Shown: piece after piece, positions 11,202 to 19,964 of the stretch
Layout: every line of letters starts with the position of its first letter
Position numbering within the stretch: the stretch's first letter is position 1
NCBI GenBank assembly: GCA_900318145.1
Contig: ONJM01000006.1
Location: forward strand, 1 to 64,000
Length of the DNA: 64,000 nt
Direction: 5' to 3'
From: an uncultured Eubacteriales bacterium
GTDB lineage: Bacteria > Bacillota > Clostridia > Christensenellales > Aristaeellaceae
Made by a program: the position numbers and the translations under genes
The notes under the pieces: model-generated
What the model was told of the DNA's origin: nothing
The model's database searches: none
What the model saw: the letters and a program-made list of their open reading frames with translations, nothing else

Positions 11202-12002
11202 TTAGTGTTCAAGATCAGAATGATCTTTTTTCTCAATTGTCGGGAAAGGATGAGAGTAAGCTTCAATCATGTTGTGGTACTCGCTCAATTCTTCCCGGAT
11301 GGATCTTTTTTCTCCGTTATTGATGATTCCGTCGATCATGTCGTAATCATCCTCCACGGATATTTCAGCGTTCTTCAGATGGTTTTCCGGAAGAAAGTCT
11401 GGAATCTCCTGAAAACCGAATGGCTCTACGAAATAGCAAGCAGCTTTTTCATTCATTCTCAGGGCAATGACATCACTGACACTGACGCTCCGGCCCGTAT
11501 AGCCTTCAGCATACGTAGTATTGAACTGCGCAAATATGTTTTCCAGAAACGCTTCCGGGTCGCCCATCTTTTCAGAGGGAATGCTTCCGGTGTAGACTCG
11601 ATCGTAGTTTTCAAAATGAACTGGATTATCCAGAGAACGTGTATCGCAACCTTCAACCCAGCAGCAGCGATCACCGTTGCCGATAATGAAATGAGATCTC
11701 TGCAGGAACTCATCCTGAACAACGGCTTTGTCAACCTCATCAGTCGGGATCACATGAAAACCGTCCGCTTCCAGATGCTTTTCCACTTCACTTTTATCCA
11801 GAAACACCATGTCATAAAGCTTGACCACTTCATCATGTATCCTGGCGCGAAAACGAGCCGACTGTTTATTTAGCTCTTTGAGAGAAGAAAACCGGAGATG
11901 GTGATAGTCATCTCCGGCCTTCAGCTGAAAGATTGCAAAGGTGTTGTCAGGAAGAATAAATCGAGGCTTGTCATGGTCTCTGGCGGCAATCGTTTCAGAC
12001 AC
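11202..12002 (-). CDS. YodL domain protein of conjugative elements
   Basis: A 266-residue protein. The central part (YDRVYTGSIPS, then LENIFAQFNTTYAEGYTGRSVSVSDVIAL and CYFVEPFGFQEI) is the YodL/DUF4316 signature found in Clostridia conjugative elements. The N-terminal section, about 100 residues, is charged and matches no domain I know. The gene follows GGAGGAAAC by a short gap. Function is unknown; the family travels with methylase-helicase and topoisomerase genes, as it does here. Confidence 0.75.
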   Translation of the reverse strand: MSETIAARDHDKPRFILPDNTFAIFQLKAGDDYHHLRFSSLKELNKQSARFRARIHDEVVKLYDMVFLDKSEVEKHLEADGFHVIPTDEVDKAVVQDEFLQRSHFIIGNGDRCCWVEGCDTRSLDNPVHFENYDRVYTGSIPSEKMGDPEAFLENIFAQFNTTYAEGYTGRSVSVSDVIALRMNEKAACYFVEPFGFQEIPDFLPENHLKNAEISVEDDYDMIDGIINNGEKRSIREELSEYHNMIEAYSHPFPTIEKKDHSDLEH

Positions 12003-12016
12003 GACGGTTTCCTCCT

Positions 12017-12973
12017 TTACTTACAGAGAACAAGACCGCTGGTCCTCTCACTTTCAGACAGGATCAGTGCATAGCTTGCTCCATTCACACCGTAAGGTTC
12101 CCAGCAGATGCGCAGACCGTAAGTCCGGATACCTTCATCCCTGTAAATCGTGAGTTCAAACTCGGGCTCGTTCCAGTAATTCATCCGGGAAGCATCAAAC
12201 TTGCAGATAGACCACTGGCCGCTCCATTCCGCGGCATCAGTAGAAAGCTGACCGAAGATATTGCCATTTTCCGTGAACTTCAGATGATCCGCATTCCCGG
12301 CATCACCGGCATACACGCGCCAGTCGCCTTCCAGAACACGCATGGCTTCCTCGATGGAATAAACAACCTTTTCATCAGACAGAATGCTGGAAGGAACAAA
12401 ACCACGGAAGAGTTTGTTGTCTTTCGTGCCTTCAATGTAGCTCCAGTCACCCATAACGCCAAGCTTTGTCACATGACTGTCTGCAGGCAATTCAGTCAGC
12501 GTATTTTGATTGCCCAGCGGATCATCTGTTACGTTCACTTTGTCCATGGTAACTGCAGTCTCATTTCCCAGATTCAGATCAGGGACTGTCATTCCAGTGG
12601 GGATTGCTTTGGCGGAAATATATCCGATCCGATAGTACTTGTCTTCAACATCATACTGAACAAGCAGCCAATCACCTTCACGACCGAATACCTGAACCCA
12701 ATCATTGGTGCTTACCTTGGACTTTCCGCCAGCGCCGCGAAGGCTTTTGACATCCGGAGCGGAGTAGACAGCATAGGTCTGGCCGGCATCAAAACCGAAC
12801 ACTTCAGCAGAAAGAGAGCCGATCGGGATTTCCGGAGCGGCTATGCTATCCACAGTTTCATCCGTAGTAAAGGTAATCTGGGCGTTAACCTCGTGGCTTT
12901 CTTCTGCAAAAGAACCAGTCATCAGGAAAAGCGCTGCGGTCAGAGCCACCAGCGCGGTCACAAACTTTTTCAT
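12017..12973 (-). CDS. Secreted protein with SH3-like repeats
   Basis: A 318-residue protein. The ATG at 12973 lies 8 bases after GGAGG and begins MKKFVTALVALTAALFLM, a signal peptide ending near GSFAEE. Two SH3-like units are visible: about residues 60-120 (YAVYSAPDVK, WVQVFGREGDWLLVQYD, RIGYISAKAIP) and about 135-190 (LPADSHVTKLGVMGDWSYIEG, RGFVPSSIL). The C-terminal third is a separate beta-rich domain. It lies 18 bases after topB, in the same operon. Cell-wall binding during mating is an inference. Confidence 0.65.
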   Translation of the reverse strand: MKKFVTALVALTAALFLMTGSFAEESHEVNAQITFTTDETVDSIAAPEIPIGSLSAEVFGFDAGQTYAVYSAPDVKSLRGAGGKSKVSTNDWVQVFGREGDWLLVQYDVEDKYYRIGYISAKAIPTGMTVPDLNLGNETAVTMDKVNVTDDPLGNQNTLTELPADSHVTKLGVMGDWSYIEGTKDNKLFRGFVPSSILSDEKVVYSIEEAMRVLEGDWRVYAGDAGNADHLKFTENGNIFGQLSTDAAEWSGQWSICKFDASRMNYWNEPEFELTIYRDEGIRTYGLRICWEPYGVNGASYALILSESERTSGLVLCK

Positions 12974-12991
12974 TTTCAATTCCTCCAATAA

Positions 12992-15073
12992 TTATTGATT
13001 GAACACAGGACTAATCCGTGCACTGCCATCTTCCGCACAATCCAGTACAATCAGGGCATTGTACGTTTTTCCATTTTTGGATTTCAGGCCTTTTGCATGC
13101 ACTTGCCCTTCAGTAAGCAGAGTATGAATCATCTCCCGAGTAGGTGCTTTGCCGCCGCTCATCAACATGCGGTTTTTCTTCCATAAGCGGAAAGAGCAAG
13201 CTCTGTTCTCGCAGAAGAATCCCTGCTCTTTCTCCACAACTGCAGCTCCGCAATTCGGGCATTTCCCAACACTGTTTTTACTCGGCGGAAAGAGCGAATC
13301 CGCAATTGGCTCCCGGTGAGCGTCCTTTACCAGGGCGGTGATCATATCATTGATCTCTGAGAGAAACCCCTCGGGGCTTGCTTCGCCTTTTTCAATCTGC
13401 TTCAGGCGCTGCTCCCATTCAGCAGTCAGTAACGGTGACTGAAGCTGTTCCGGGAGAACCGCTATCAAGGAAACCCCTTTCTCAGTCGGAATGAGGCTCT
13501 TTGCTTTGCCATTACCCTTACGCTCAACAAAGCCTTCATTGACCAGCTTTTCCAGGATTCCGGCTCTTGTCGCAGGCGTGCCAATTCCTTTGCGTTCCGC
13601 GTCATCTGGCATTTCTGCGTTGCCTGCATTCTCCATGGCAGTCAGGATCGTAGCTTCCGTGAAATGCTTGGGAGGCGTTGTGGTTCCTTCCTTCACAGAA
13701 GCCCTGACGTTCGGAAGAACACTTCCTTCTCGTAGATCTTCCGGTATAGACGCCATGTCCTCTTCATCAAAAGAGCCTTTGGTTCCAATGCCGCCCCGGA
13801 AAGTGCTCCAGGGGGCTTTCCAGCCCATCTGATTGATTTTCTTGGCCCGGGAAGTGAAAGCATGACCGCAACAGTCGACGGTTACTGTAATATCCTCATA
13901 AAAACACGGCGGGCTGAGTGCGCAAATCATCCGGACGATAATCAATGTCAGAAGGATTCTTTCATGTTCGGAAAGCTTTTCATTCGCACCGGCGGCCTTC
14001 CATGTCGGAATGATCGCATGATGGTCTGAAACCTTCGCATCATTGATTACCTGTGAAGGGTTTACCTGGATATGCAGACCAGAGATAAACGGGAGGCTCG
14101 CATAGAATGAGGTCGCCAGTTTATGAAGTTTTCCTTCAGCGTCATGCGTCAAATACTGACTGTCTGTACGCGGATATGTGATTAACTGCTTTTCGTAAAG
14201 GCTTTGAGCAAGATCGAGCGTCTGCTGGGCAGTAAAGCCGAAGATTTTATTGGCTTCGCGCTGCAGAGATGTCAGGTCAAAGAGCCGGGGCGGTGCTGAG
14301 GTTACTCTCTTGGATTCGATTTTTGAGATTACAACATCCTGGCCATCACACTGAGCGCATAGAGCATCAGCATCCTGCTTGTTTGAAAAACGCTCAGATA
14401 ACGCAATAATCTTTGAGTCCAGCTGAACTGTATAGAACTTTTCGGGGACAAAAGACTGAATGCTCTCCTCGCGATTGACAATCATCGCCAATGTAGGGGA
14501 CATGACCCGGCCAACCTTCAGCGTTCTGCCATACAGAAGAGAGTAAAGGCGTGTTGCATTCATGCCGACAAGCCAGTCTGCATGATCCCTGCATACTGCC
14601 GCTTTATAGAGATTGTCATAATCGGATGAGTCTTTCAGCATTCCAAACCCTTGTGCAATGGCTTCTTTCTCAAGGGACGAGATCCATAAACGCCGGACAG
14701 GCAGCTTGCATCCCGCCATTTCATAGACCAACCGGAAAATCAGTTCTCCTTCACGACCGGCATCCGTTGCACAGACAACGCCTGTCACAGACGGATCATG
14801 CATCAGCTTCTTCAGTACAACAAACTGCTTTCCTGTCTGAGCAATGACGGTGTGCTTCCATCTGTCGGGGATAATCGGGAGATCTTCGTATTTCCAGATT
14901 TTATACTTCTCATCGTATTCTTCCGGGACAGCTGATGCGACCAGGTGTCCAATGCACCAGCTGACGATGAACCCGTGTCCCTGGAGATATCCTTCGTGTT
15001 TTTCACGTGCGCCGATCACTTCCGCAATAGATCGCGCAACACTGGGCTTCTCAGCAATGACAAGCTCAGCCAT
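12992..15073 (-). CDS. topB: DNA topoisomerase III (type IA), conjugative-element form
   Basis: A 693-residue type IA topoisomerase, typical family length. The N-terminal Toprim domain has IAEKPSVARSIAEVIG and DAGREGELI. The catalytic tyrosine is in LITYPRTDSQYL near residue 299. GRVMSPTLAMIV and GIGTPATRAGILEKL are conserved core motifs. A single C-terminal zinc ribbon begins with CPNCGAAV near residue 605, followed by CENRAC. Type IA enzymes pass single strands, which fits unlinking of DNA during conjugative transfer or replication. GGAGGAATG precedes the start. A GC-rich hairpin separates it from the DUF4366 gene. Confidence 0.95.
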   Translation of the reverse strand: MAELVIAEKPSVARSIAEVIGAREKHEGYLQGHGFIVSWCIGHLVASAVPEEYDEKYKIWKYEDLPIIPDRWKHTVIAQTGKQFVVLKKLMHDPSVTGVVCATDAGREGELIFRLVYEMAGCKLPVRRLWISSLEKEAIAQGFGMLKDSSDYDNLYKAAVCRDHADWLVGMNATRLYSLLYGRTLKVGRVMSPTLAMIVNREESIQSFVPEKFYTVQLDSKIIALSERFSNKQDADALCAQCDGQDVVISKIESKRVTSAPPRLFDLTSLQREANKIFGFTAQQTLDLAQSLYEKQLITYPRTDSQYLTHDAEGKLHKLATSFYASLPFISGLHIQVNPSQVINDAKVSDHHAIIPTWKAAGANEKLSEHERILLTLIIVRMICALSPPCFYEDITVTVDCCGHAFTSRAKKINQMGWKAPWSTFRGGIGTKGSFDEEDMASIPEDLREGSVLPNVRASVKEGTTTPPKHFTEATILTAMENAGNAEMPDDAERKGIGTPATRAGILEKLVNEGFVERKGNGKAKSLIPTEKGVSLIAVLPEQLQSPLLTAEWEQRLKQIEKGEASPEGFLSEINDMITALVKDAHREPIADSLFPPSKNSVGKCPNCGAAVVEKEQGFFCENRACSFRLWKKNRMLMSGGKAPTREMIHTLLTEGQVHAKGLKSKNGKTYNALIVLDCAEDGSARISPVFNQ

Positions 15074-15094
15074 TTTTCATTCCTCCATTTCAAA

Positions 15095-15122
15095 GCCCCG
15101 GCCTGAATATTCAAGCCGGGGC
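15095..15122 (-). other. Intercistronic GC-rich hairpin
   Basis: GCCCCGGC and GCCGGGGC form a perfect 8-bp inverted repeat with a 12-base loop between the DUF4366 stop and the topB start. Only TTT follows in the direction of transcription, so it looks more like an attenuator or mRNA-stabilising hairpin than a full terminator. Confidence 0.6.
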
Positions 15123-15132
15123 ACGTAATGTG

Positions 15133-16632
15133 TTATTTTTCCGAATCGGATTCTTCTTCCGGTTCATCTTCTTCTTCATCGTCATCATCGAAATCGTAAC
15201 CAGAAGAAGCTGGAGCGCCTGATTTCTTACCCTTCCCCTTAAGGAAGTAGAAAGCCGCGCCGCCGCCAACAGCAACAATCAGGACAAGAGCGACGATTCC
15301 AAGTACGGGATTCTTTTCCTGCTTTTCCGTGGGCTTTTCCGTTTCAACCGGCGCAGTTGTCGGAACCGGAGTCGGTGCCGGAGGCGTTGTCGGCTCCGGG
15401 GTAACATAGATCACCTGCGGAGTCGCCGTAGGCATCTCTTCCTCACTCATCAGGGACAGCAGATCCCGTTCATCGACCAGATTCAGGAAGTGGGTTTCAT
15501 ACATTTCAGCATCTTCGTCAATCGGCTTATCGTAGTCGATGACCAGATAGAAAGTATTTCCGCTCTTTGTCTGCATTGTAATGAACTGTTTGTTTGTAGC
15601 TGCGGAATATAGTACATCCAGTGTGTGTCCATTGCCATCCGCTAGGTACGGCATACCCGGGCCAATGGGGATATATTCTTTTTCGATCACAGGAGTCGGC
15701 GTCGCTTCGGGCTGAATGTAGATGATCTGCGGTGTTGGATCAGCTGTCGGAATATACGGCATACTGGTCGGAGCCCATGTGGGAGTTACCGGAACAGTAG
15801 TTGGATTTACCTGCTGTGTAGCGCTGGGCGTGTTCTGAGGTGAACTCGTTGGCTCTACGTAGAAGGGGTTATCCATTGTGACCGGACTGGAAAAGTTGCC
15901 GGCATAATCAAATGCCCTTACAGCCAGATGCTTGTATTTGCTCAGCACATCAGGAATCCGTATATCCAGAGTGCCATTCTCGACCGTCGTAAACAGAAGG
16001 CCGTTGACCTGTACACCTGCAACCTCGGATTCATCGTCCCAGGACTGAACATGGAGCATCTCACCGCGGATTTCAGCCCGAATACCAGGCTCTGTTCGGT
16101 CAAACACGCGGATTTCCTTAGACTCTTCGGATATGAACCCGCGCGGATCAGTCATTCGAACTGTTATCGTTCCGTTTTCAGTCACAGTTGCATTGATCTT
16201 TCCATCATGAGACATGAAATACTCTGTCGTTACATCTGTCCAATTGCCGCCGAAATTGTATTCAATCTTCTGAATGCCGGAGCCGCTGTTATCAGTAATC
16301 TGAATGGTAACTGTGCCTTTTGCTGTATTTGTCCACCCATTCGGCAGAACAAAGGAAACGGAATAGGAAGATTCTGTTTCCGCAGGCGTCTCCGTAGGGA
16401 GCGGCACCGCAGTGGGAACTGCCGTAGGCTCTTCAGCAGCATCCGGTTCTTCCTGCCCGGAGAGAATTCCTTCGAGAATTTCTATCGCCTGGGCATATTC
16501 TTCATCTTCTGGCAGTTCTGCAGCTGCAAGCTCCCCGGCAACCACCATCGGCTCTTCGGCTATGCTGATCTGCATGGTCAGCAGCATTACTGCAAAAAGA
16601 CCAGCCAGCATAGCCTTCAATACTTTATTCAT
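15133..16632 (-). CDS. DUF4366 (CD1107-like) membrane-anchored mobile-element protein
   Basis: A 499-residue exported protein. A signal peptide (MNKVLKAMLAGLFAVMLL) is followed by Ig-like beta domains, a Pro/Thr-rich region with repeated IYVTPEPT and IYIQPEATP units, and the DUF4366 core TKSGNTFYLVIDYDKP. A transmembrane helix near residue 455 (VLGIVALVLIVAVGGGAAF) and a very acidic tail complete it. This is the usual CD1107-type layout. The start at 16632 follows GGAGG and overlaps the DUF4315 stop by 8 bases. The gene order hydrolase, DUF4315, DUF4366, topB is standard for this element class and implies a role in the mating apparatus at the cell surface. Confidence 0.85.
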   Translation of the reverse strand: MNKVLKAMLAGLFAVMLLTMQISIAEEPMVVAGELAAAELPEDEEYAQAIEILEGILSGQEEPDAAEEPTAVPTAVPLPTETPAETESSYSVSFVLPNGWTNTAKGTVTIQITDNSGSGIQKIEYNFGGNWTDVTTEYFMSHDGKINATVTENGTITVRMTDPRGFISEESKEIRVFDRTEPGIRAEIRGEMLHVQSWDDESEVAGVQVNGLLFTTVENGTLDIRIPDVLSKYKHLAVRAFDYAGNFSSPVTMDNPFYVEPTSSPQNTPSATQQVNPTTVPVTPTWAPTSMPYIPTADPTPQIIYIQPEATPTPVIEKEYIPIGPGMPYLADGNGHTLDVLYSAATNKQFITMQTKSGNTFYLVIDYDKPIDEDAEMYETHFLNLVDERDLLSLMSEEEMPTATPQVIYVTPEPTTPPAPTPVPTTAPVETEKPTEKQEKNPVLGIVALVLIVAVGGGAAFYFLKGKGKKSGAPASSGYDFDDDDEEEDEPEEESDSEK

Positions 16633-16948
16633 CGTCGTTTTCCTCCGTTTCCATGACATAACCTTCCGAATCAAAGCGTTCGGAAGGCTCATTTTCTGTT
16701 TTGCTCAGGATCCTTGACGGCCCAGGAACATTGTTCCGTCTTTCCTCAAAGAACTGTGCGAGTTCTTCAAGCGATACGTTGTACTTTTTCACGGTGTTTA
16801 CGATTTCGGCGTTCTCCGCTTCTGTTTTAAGCCTGCGAACATCAGCCAGCATTTCCTGACGATCAGCAATTTCGTATTCCAGTCGTTCAGCCAGTTCTTT
16901 CAGCTTTTCCAGATCTCGGGGATAACGCCGCTTTTTCACTTCGTCCAT
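16625..16948 (-). CDS. DUF4315 family protein
   Basis: A 107-residue protein. An N-terminal coiled coil (LEKLKELAERLEYEIADRQ) leads into the family signature RRLKTEAENAEIVNTVKKYN and SLEELAQFF. The C-terminus is acidic. The ATG at 16948 follows GAGGAGG; an upstream in-frame start has no site. It lies between the NlpC/P60 gene (3-base gap) and DUF4366 (8-base overlap), which is its constant genomic setting. Molecular function is unknown. Confidence 0.85.
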   Translation of the reverse strand: MDEVKKRRYPRDLEKLKELAERLEYEIADRQEMLADVRRLKTEAENAEIVNTVKKYNVSLEELAQFFEERRNNVPGPSRILSKTENEPSERFDSEGYVMETEENDDE

Positions 16949-16950
16949 GG

Positions 16951-17643
16951 TTAATCCTCCTCGAAAGGCAGCCGGCCATAGCAATCCAGCCATCCTTGCC
17001 ATTTTTCATCTTCAAGATCAGCAAACCCCACAGGATCGCCGGCATGAATCATCATATGGTTACCAACATAGATACCTACATGCGTGATTCCCTTGACTTC
17101 TTTGCCCATGGTTCCATGAAAAAAGACCAGATCACCCGGGCGAATGTCTTCAGGATCCACTTCATCGCACAGCGTATGCAGCCCGGTAGCTCCGCGTCTG
17201 CCTGTGTTATAGACTCCAGAATGAATGAATACCCAGGACACAAAGCCGGAGCAGTCGAATCCTTCTTTGGGGTTGGAAGCTCCGTAAACAAACGGGTATC
17301 CGATATACTTGTCCGCTTCCATCATGAGCGCTGCGAAATTGGCATCGGCAAGAAGCAGTTCATCCGGAATCGTGTATTCCAGAAGCTCATTCTTAGACTT
17401 AACGCCATTCACTTTCACGTTTTCTCTGCCAACAGAAGTAACAGTATGGAGCTGCACGAGTTCTCCTTCTCCGTCAGTTCCATCCAGGCAGACGAGAACA
17501 TCATCAATCGTGATGATCCTTTCCGGCTCTTCATCTTCTGTGATAGCGCTTGATATCGGGAGAGTTAACGCCAGTATCACCAGTGCAAGAATCATACCAA
17601 GGATTCTGGTTGAAGGACTTTCCCTGATAGTAGAGTGGTTCAA
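16951..17643 (-). CDS. NlpC/P60 cell-wall hydrolase, short secreted form
   Basis: A 230-residue protein if it starts at the TTG at 17643, 9 bases after AAAGGAGG; no ATG sits at a suitable distance. An exported leader (ILGMILALVILALTL) is followed by a C-terminal NlpC/P60 domain with catalytic Cys in FDCSGFVSW, GDLVFFHG, and His in GITHVGIYVGNH. These enzymes cleave peptide bonds in peptidoglycan, opening the wall for the transfer channel. The domain is closely similar to the C-terminus of the neighbouring 689-residue protein, so the pair is probably a tandem duplication. Confidence 0.8.
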   Translation of the reverse strand: MNHSTIRESPSTRILGMILALVILALTLPISSAITEDEEPERIITIDDVLVCLDGTDGEGELVQLHTVTSVGRENVKVNGVKSKNELLEYTIPDELLLADANFAALMMEADKYIGYPFVYGASNPKEGFDCSGFVSWVFIHSGVYNTGRRGATGLHTLCDEVDPEDIRPGDLVFFHGTMGKEVKGITHVGIYVGNHMMIHAGDPVGFADLEDEKWQGWLDCYGRLPFEED

Positions 17644-17672
17644 TAGCCTTTTCCTCCTTTCATCGTATTTGA

Positions 17673-17698
17673 AAGGGAGCCTCGCTCTTGCGAAGCTC
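17673..17698 (-). other. Intercistronic hairpin between the two NlpC/P60 genes
   Basis: GGGAGC and GCTCCC enclose a smaller CGC/GCG pairing. A short TTT follows on the minus strand, so it may be a weak terminator or an mRNA processing element. Confidence 0.5.
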
Positions 17699-17707
17699 CC
17701 TGTATTG

Positions 17708-19777
17708 TTAATAAGGCACTCGCCCAAAGGAATGGAAGTGCTTTACCCAGTAGGAATCGTTCAAGTCTGCATATCCGCAGGGTGAACCGCAGTGGATCAT
17801 GTGGTGATTGCCAACATAGATTCCGACATGCGTGATACCGCCGACCTTTTCACCCATGGTGCCCTCAAAGAACACCAGATCGCCAGGCCGGGCTTCTTCT
17901 GCACTGACAGTCCTGCACATACTGTGAAGGCCGTTCGCACCGCGCCGTCCGATGTTATAAACACCGGAAGCTGTGTACACATAGCTAACGAAGCCGGAAC
18001 AGTCAAAGGATGTCTCAGGTGATGCACCGCCCCAGACATATGGATAACCGACATACTTGTTTGCTTCTTCCATCAGCTTCGCAAACATCGGATCAGCATC
18101 CAGTGTTTCCTGTGGAATATCATAGATATACGGGTCTTTCAGCGGAACAGCATACTTCCCGTGGAAGATTCCCTCCATGTTTCCATGAGTCGCCATGTAC
18201 AGCGCATACATGCCCATAGTGTGATGACTCATGCTGATCACTGGGGTATGTGACAGATCATAGTTTTCAAGCGTCACATTACAGATGGTGTACTCATAAG
18301 GGACGTCTTCTTCGTATGTGTATGATTCCAGCTTCTGCTGCCCGGTGTCCGGATCAGTCACCCAGCGTGTACCGGATTGCTGCTCGGTTCGATACCGGGT
18401 TTCTGTTACCACTTCTTCTGTGACTCTGTACTGGAGTTTGAAGTATTTATTGATCACCGGCATGGCCTTGTCCATATCCCATTCCTGACCGTCATAGTAT
18501 GCTGAAATGATCGCAATCAGCACATAGGGGTTATGCCAGATCTCATCCTGTTCGACATGATATTCATCATATCCGGGATGAACATCCTTATAGTGATCCA
18601 TTTCATATTTCAGTTCCTGCTCCTTGGCCAGGTAAGCCCGTTCAGCTGCACGGACATCATCCTCAGTTGCTGGATAAGTGCCAATCACAACAGATTCCAG
18701 AACAGACTGTGCCAGCGGAGTGCAGGATTGAACCATGCCCATGACCATCACAAGCATTCCGCCAAGCAGGCCGAGGATCATCAGCTTTGGCCGTCTGCGA
18801 ACTGTATTTACAACGGCTTTGATCTTGTCCTTCACTTCTGAAGCGGCTTCTTGGGCTCTCTTTGCTTTGTTGTGTGCGGACGCAGCGGATTTTCCGGCTC
18901 TCTTTGCTTCAGCGTACTCTTTTCGGATGGCGCGCTTCTGCTGCCAGCGTGAATAAGGGTTTGAAGTGAAATTGGGGTTTTCCGCATTCCTGGCATTCTG
19001 AAGCGTTCGAATGTTTGCTGCATCAACTCTTTTTTCTTCTTTACGGTATGCCCGCAGCTTGTGTGCGTGGAAAGCGTGATCGCCCATCTTAAGGGATGAT
19101 TCAACTTTTTCTTCCGCCTTCAGGCTGGCTTCGCCGGCGACATTGTTATCTTCATTTGCACGAGCAGCCTTCCGATGCAGTTCTGTGTTGACTGTCCGGG
19201 CTATGTTTGATGGATGCTTCAGTTTGGAAGGCGGTTTCTTTCGGTTTTCCTCGAAGGACAGCTTTGGAGCCGGCTTGCTTACACCTTCTTTCGTTACTTC
19301 ACCAGGTGCGGCTCTGGGATTCCCTGATGCAGACTTTGCTGCTTTACCAGTCTGTGTGGAAGACTTTCCCCAGGAAGACTGCGGACGCTTGCGAGTAATC
19401 TTTCCGCTATCAGGTTCAGGGGTGTCATCCTGGAAACGGTTGAAAATGTGTTCTTCAGCAGTTGCTGATGGTCCTTCGGGTTGCAACTCCGGACGCTTCT
19501 CATAGAGCTTATGATTACTGCTGCGCTGGTCATTGACCTCCTGATCAGAATCCCGCAGAAAAGAGCGATCCCGCTTGAGCTTGTTGTTCTCAGCGGGAAT
19601 ATGCTCATCTGCGCGATCAACAGGCTGTGTTTGTGGGGATTCAGCTTTCTTCTGTGCCGGCTTTACTTTCTTTGGCTGTTTCTGTGTGGCTTTGGTTGCC
19701 TGAGGCCTTTCGTCCGGAGCCAGTTCTTCTTTGGAAAAAAGAAGCTTTGCGGAGCGCGGATGATCAGGATTGATCAT
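17708..19777 (-). CDS. CD1108-type mating-pair protein with C-terminal NlpC/P60 hydrolase
   Basis: A 689-residue protein. The first 330 residues are charged, Lys/Pro/Glu-rich and probably cytoplasmic. A transmembrane helix near residue 340 (LMILGLLGGMLVMVMGMV) anchors it. An extracellular part follows, ending in an NlpC/P60 domain with Cys in SFDCSGFVSYVY, GDLVFFEG and His in GITHVGIYVGNHHMIH. This is the bitopic wall-hydrolase layout of Gram-positive type IV secretion systems (VirB1-like function). Its ATG overlaps the stop of the small upstream membrane protein by 4 bases. It directly follows the VirB4 gene in transcription order. Confidence 0.85.
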   Translation of the reverse strand: MINPDHPRSAKLLFSKEELAPDERPQATKATQKQPKKVKPAQKKAESPQTQPVDRADEHIPAENNKLKRDRSFLRDSDQEVNDQRSSNHKLYEKRPELQPEGPSATAEEHIFNRFQDDTPEPDSGKITRKRPQSSWGKSSTQTGKAAKSASGNPRAAPGEVTKEGVSKPAPKLSFEENRKKPPSKLKHPSNIARTVNTELHRKAARANEDNNVAGEASLKAEEKVESSLKMGDHAFHAHKLRAYRKEEKRVDAANIRTLQNARNAENPNFTSNPYSRWQQKRAIRKEYAEAKRAGKSAASAHNKAKRAQEAASEVKDKIKAVVNTVRRRPKLMILGLLGGMLVMVMGMVQSCTPLAQSVLESVVIGTYPATEDDVRAAERAYLAKEQELKYEMDHYKDVHPGYDEYHVEQDEIWHNPYVLIAIISAYYDGQEWDMDKAMPVINKYFKLQYRVTEEVVTETRYRTEQQSGTRWVTDPDTGQQKLESYTYEEDVPYEYTICNVTLENYDLSHTPVISMSHHTMGMYALYMATHGNMEGIFHGKYAVPLKDPYIYDIPQETLDADPMFAKLMEEANKYVGYPYVWGGASPETSFDCSGFVSYVYTASGVYNIGRRGANGLHSMCRTVSAEEARPGDLVFFEGTMGEKVGGITHVGIYVGNHHMIHCGSPCGYADLNDSYWVKHFHSFGRVPY

Positions 19778-19944
19778 GCATCAGCAGCCTCCTTTTCAGG
19801 CTCCTCCGTATGATTCGCGTACCAGTGTTCGAACATGGCTTCTTCCTCCCGGTCACACCAGCTTGCGACACGGCAAGCGCAGAAGATAAAGAGGAGCAAA
19901 AAAGCGACAAAGAGGCAGCCGATAACAATGAGCACAGTTTTCAT
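19774..19944 (-). CDS. Small single-pass membrane protein
   Basis: A 56-residue protein. One transmembrane helix runs from about residue 3 to 24 (VLIVIGCLFVAFLLLFIF), followed by a short polar tail ending in EKEAADA. GGAGG lies about 7 bases before the ATG. Its stop overlaps the start of the CD1108-type gene (ATGA), and the gene follows VirB4 by 20 bases, so it belongs to the transfer operon. Small membrane proteins in this position occur in related elements; the function is unknown. Confidence 0.7.
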   Translation of the reverse strand: MKTVLIVIGCLFVAFLLLFIFCACRVASWCDREEEAMFEHWYANHTEEPEKEAADA

Positions 19945-19964
19945 ATTGAATCCTCCGTTTCTTA

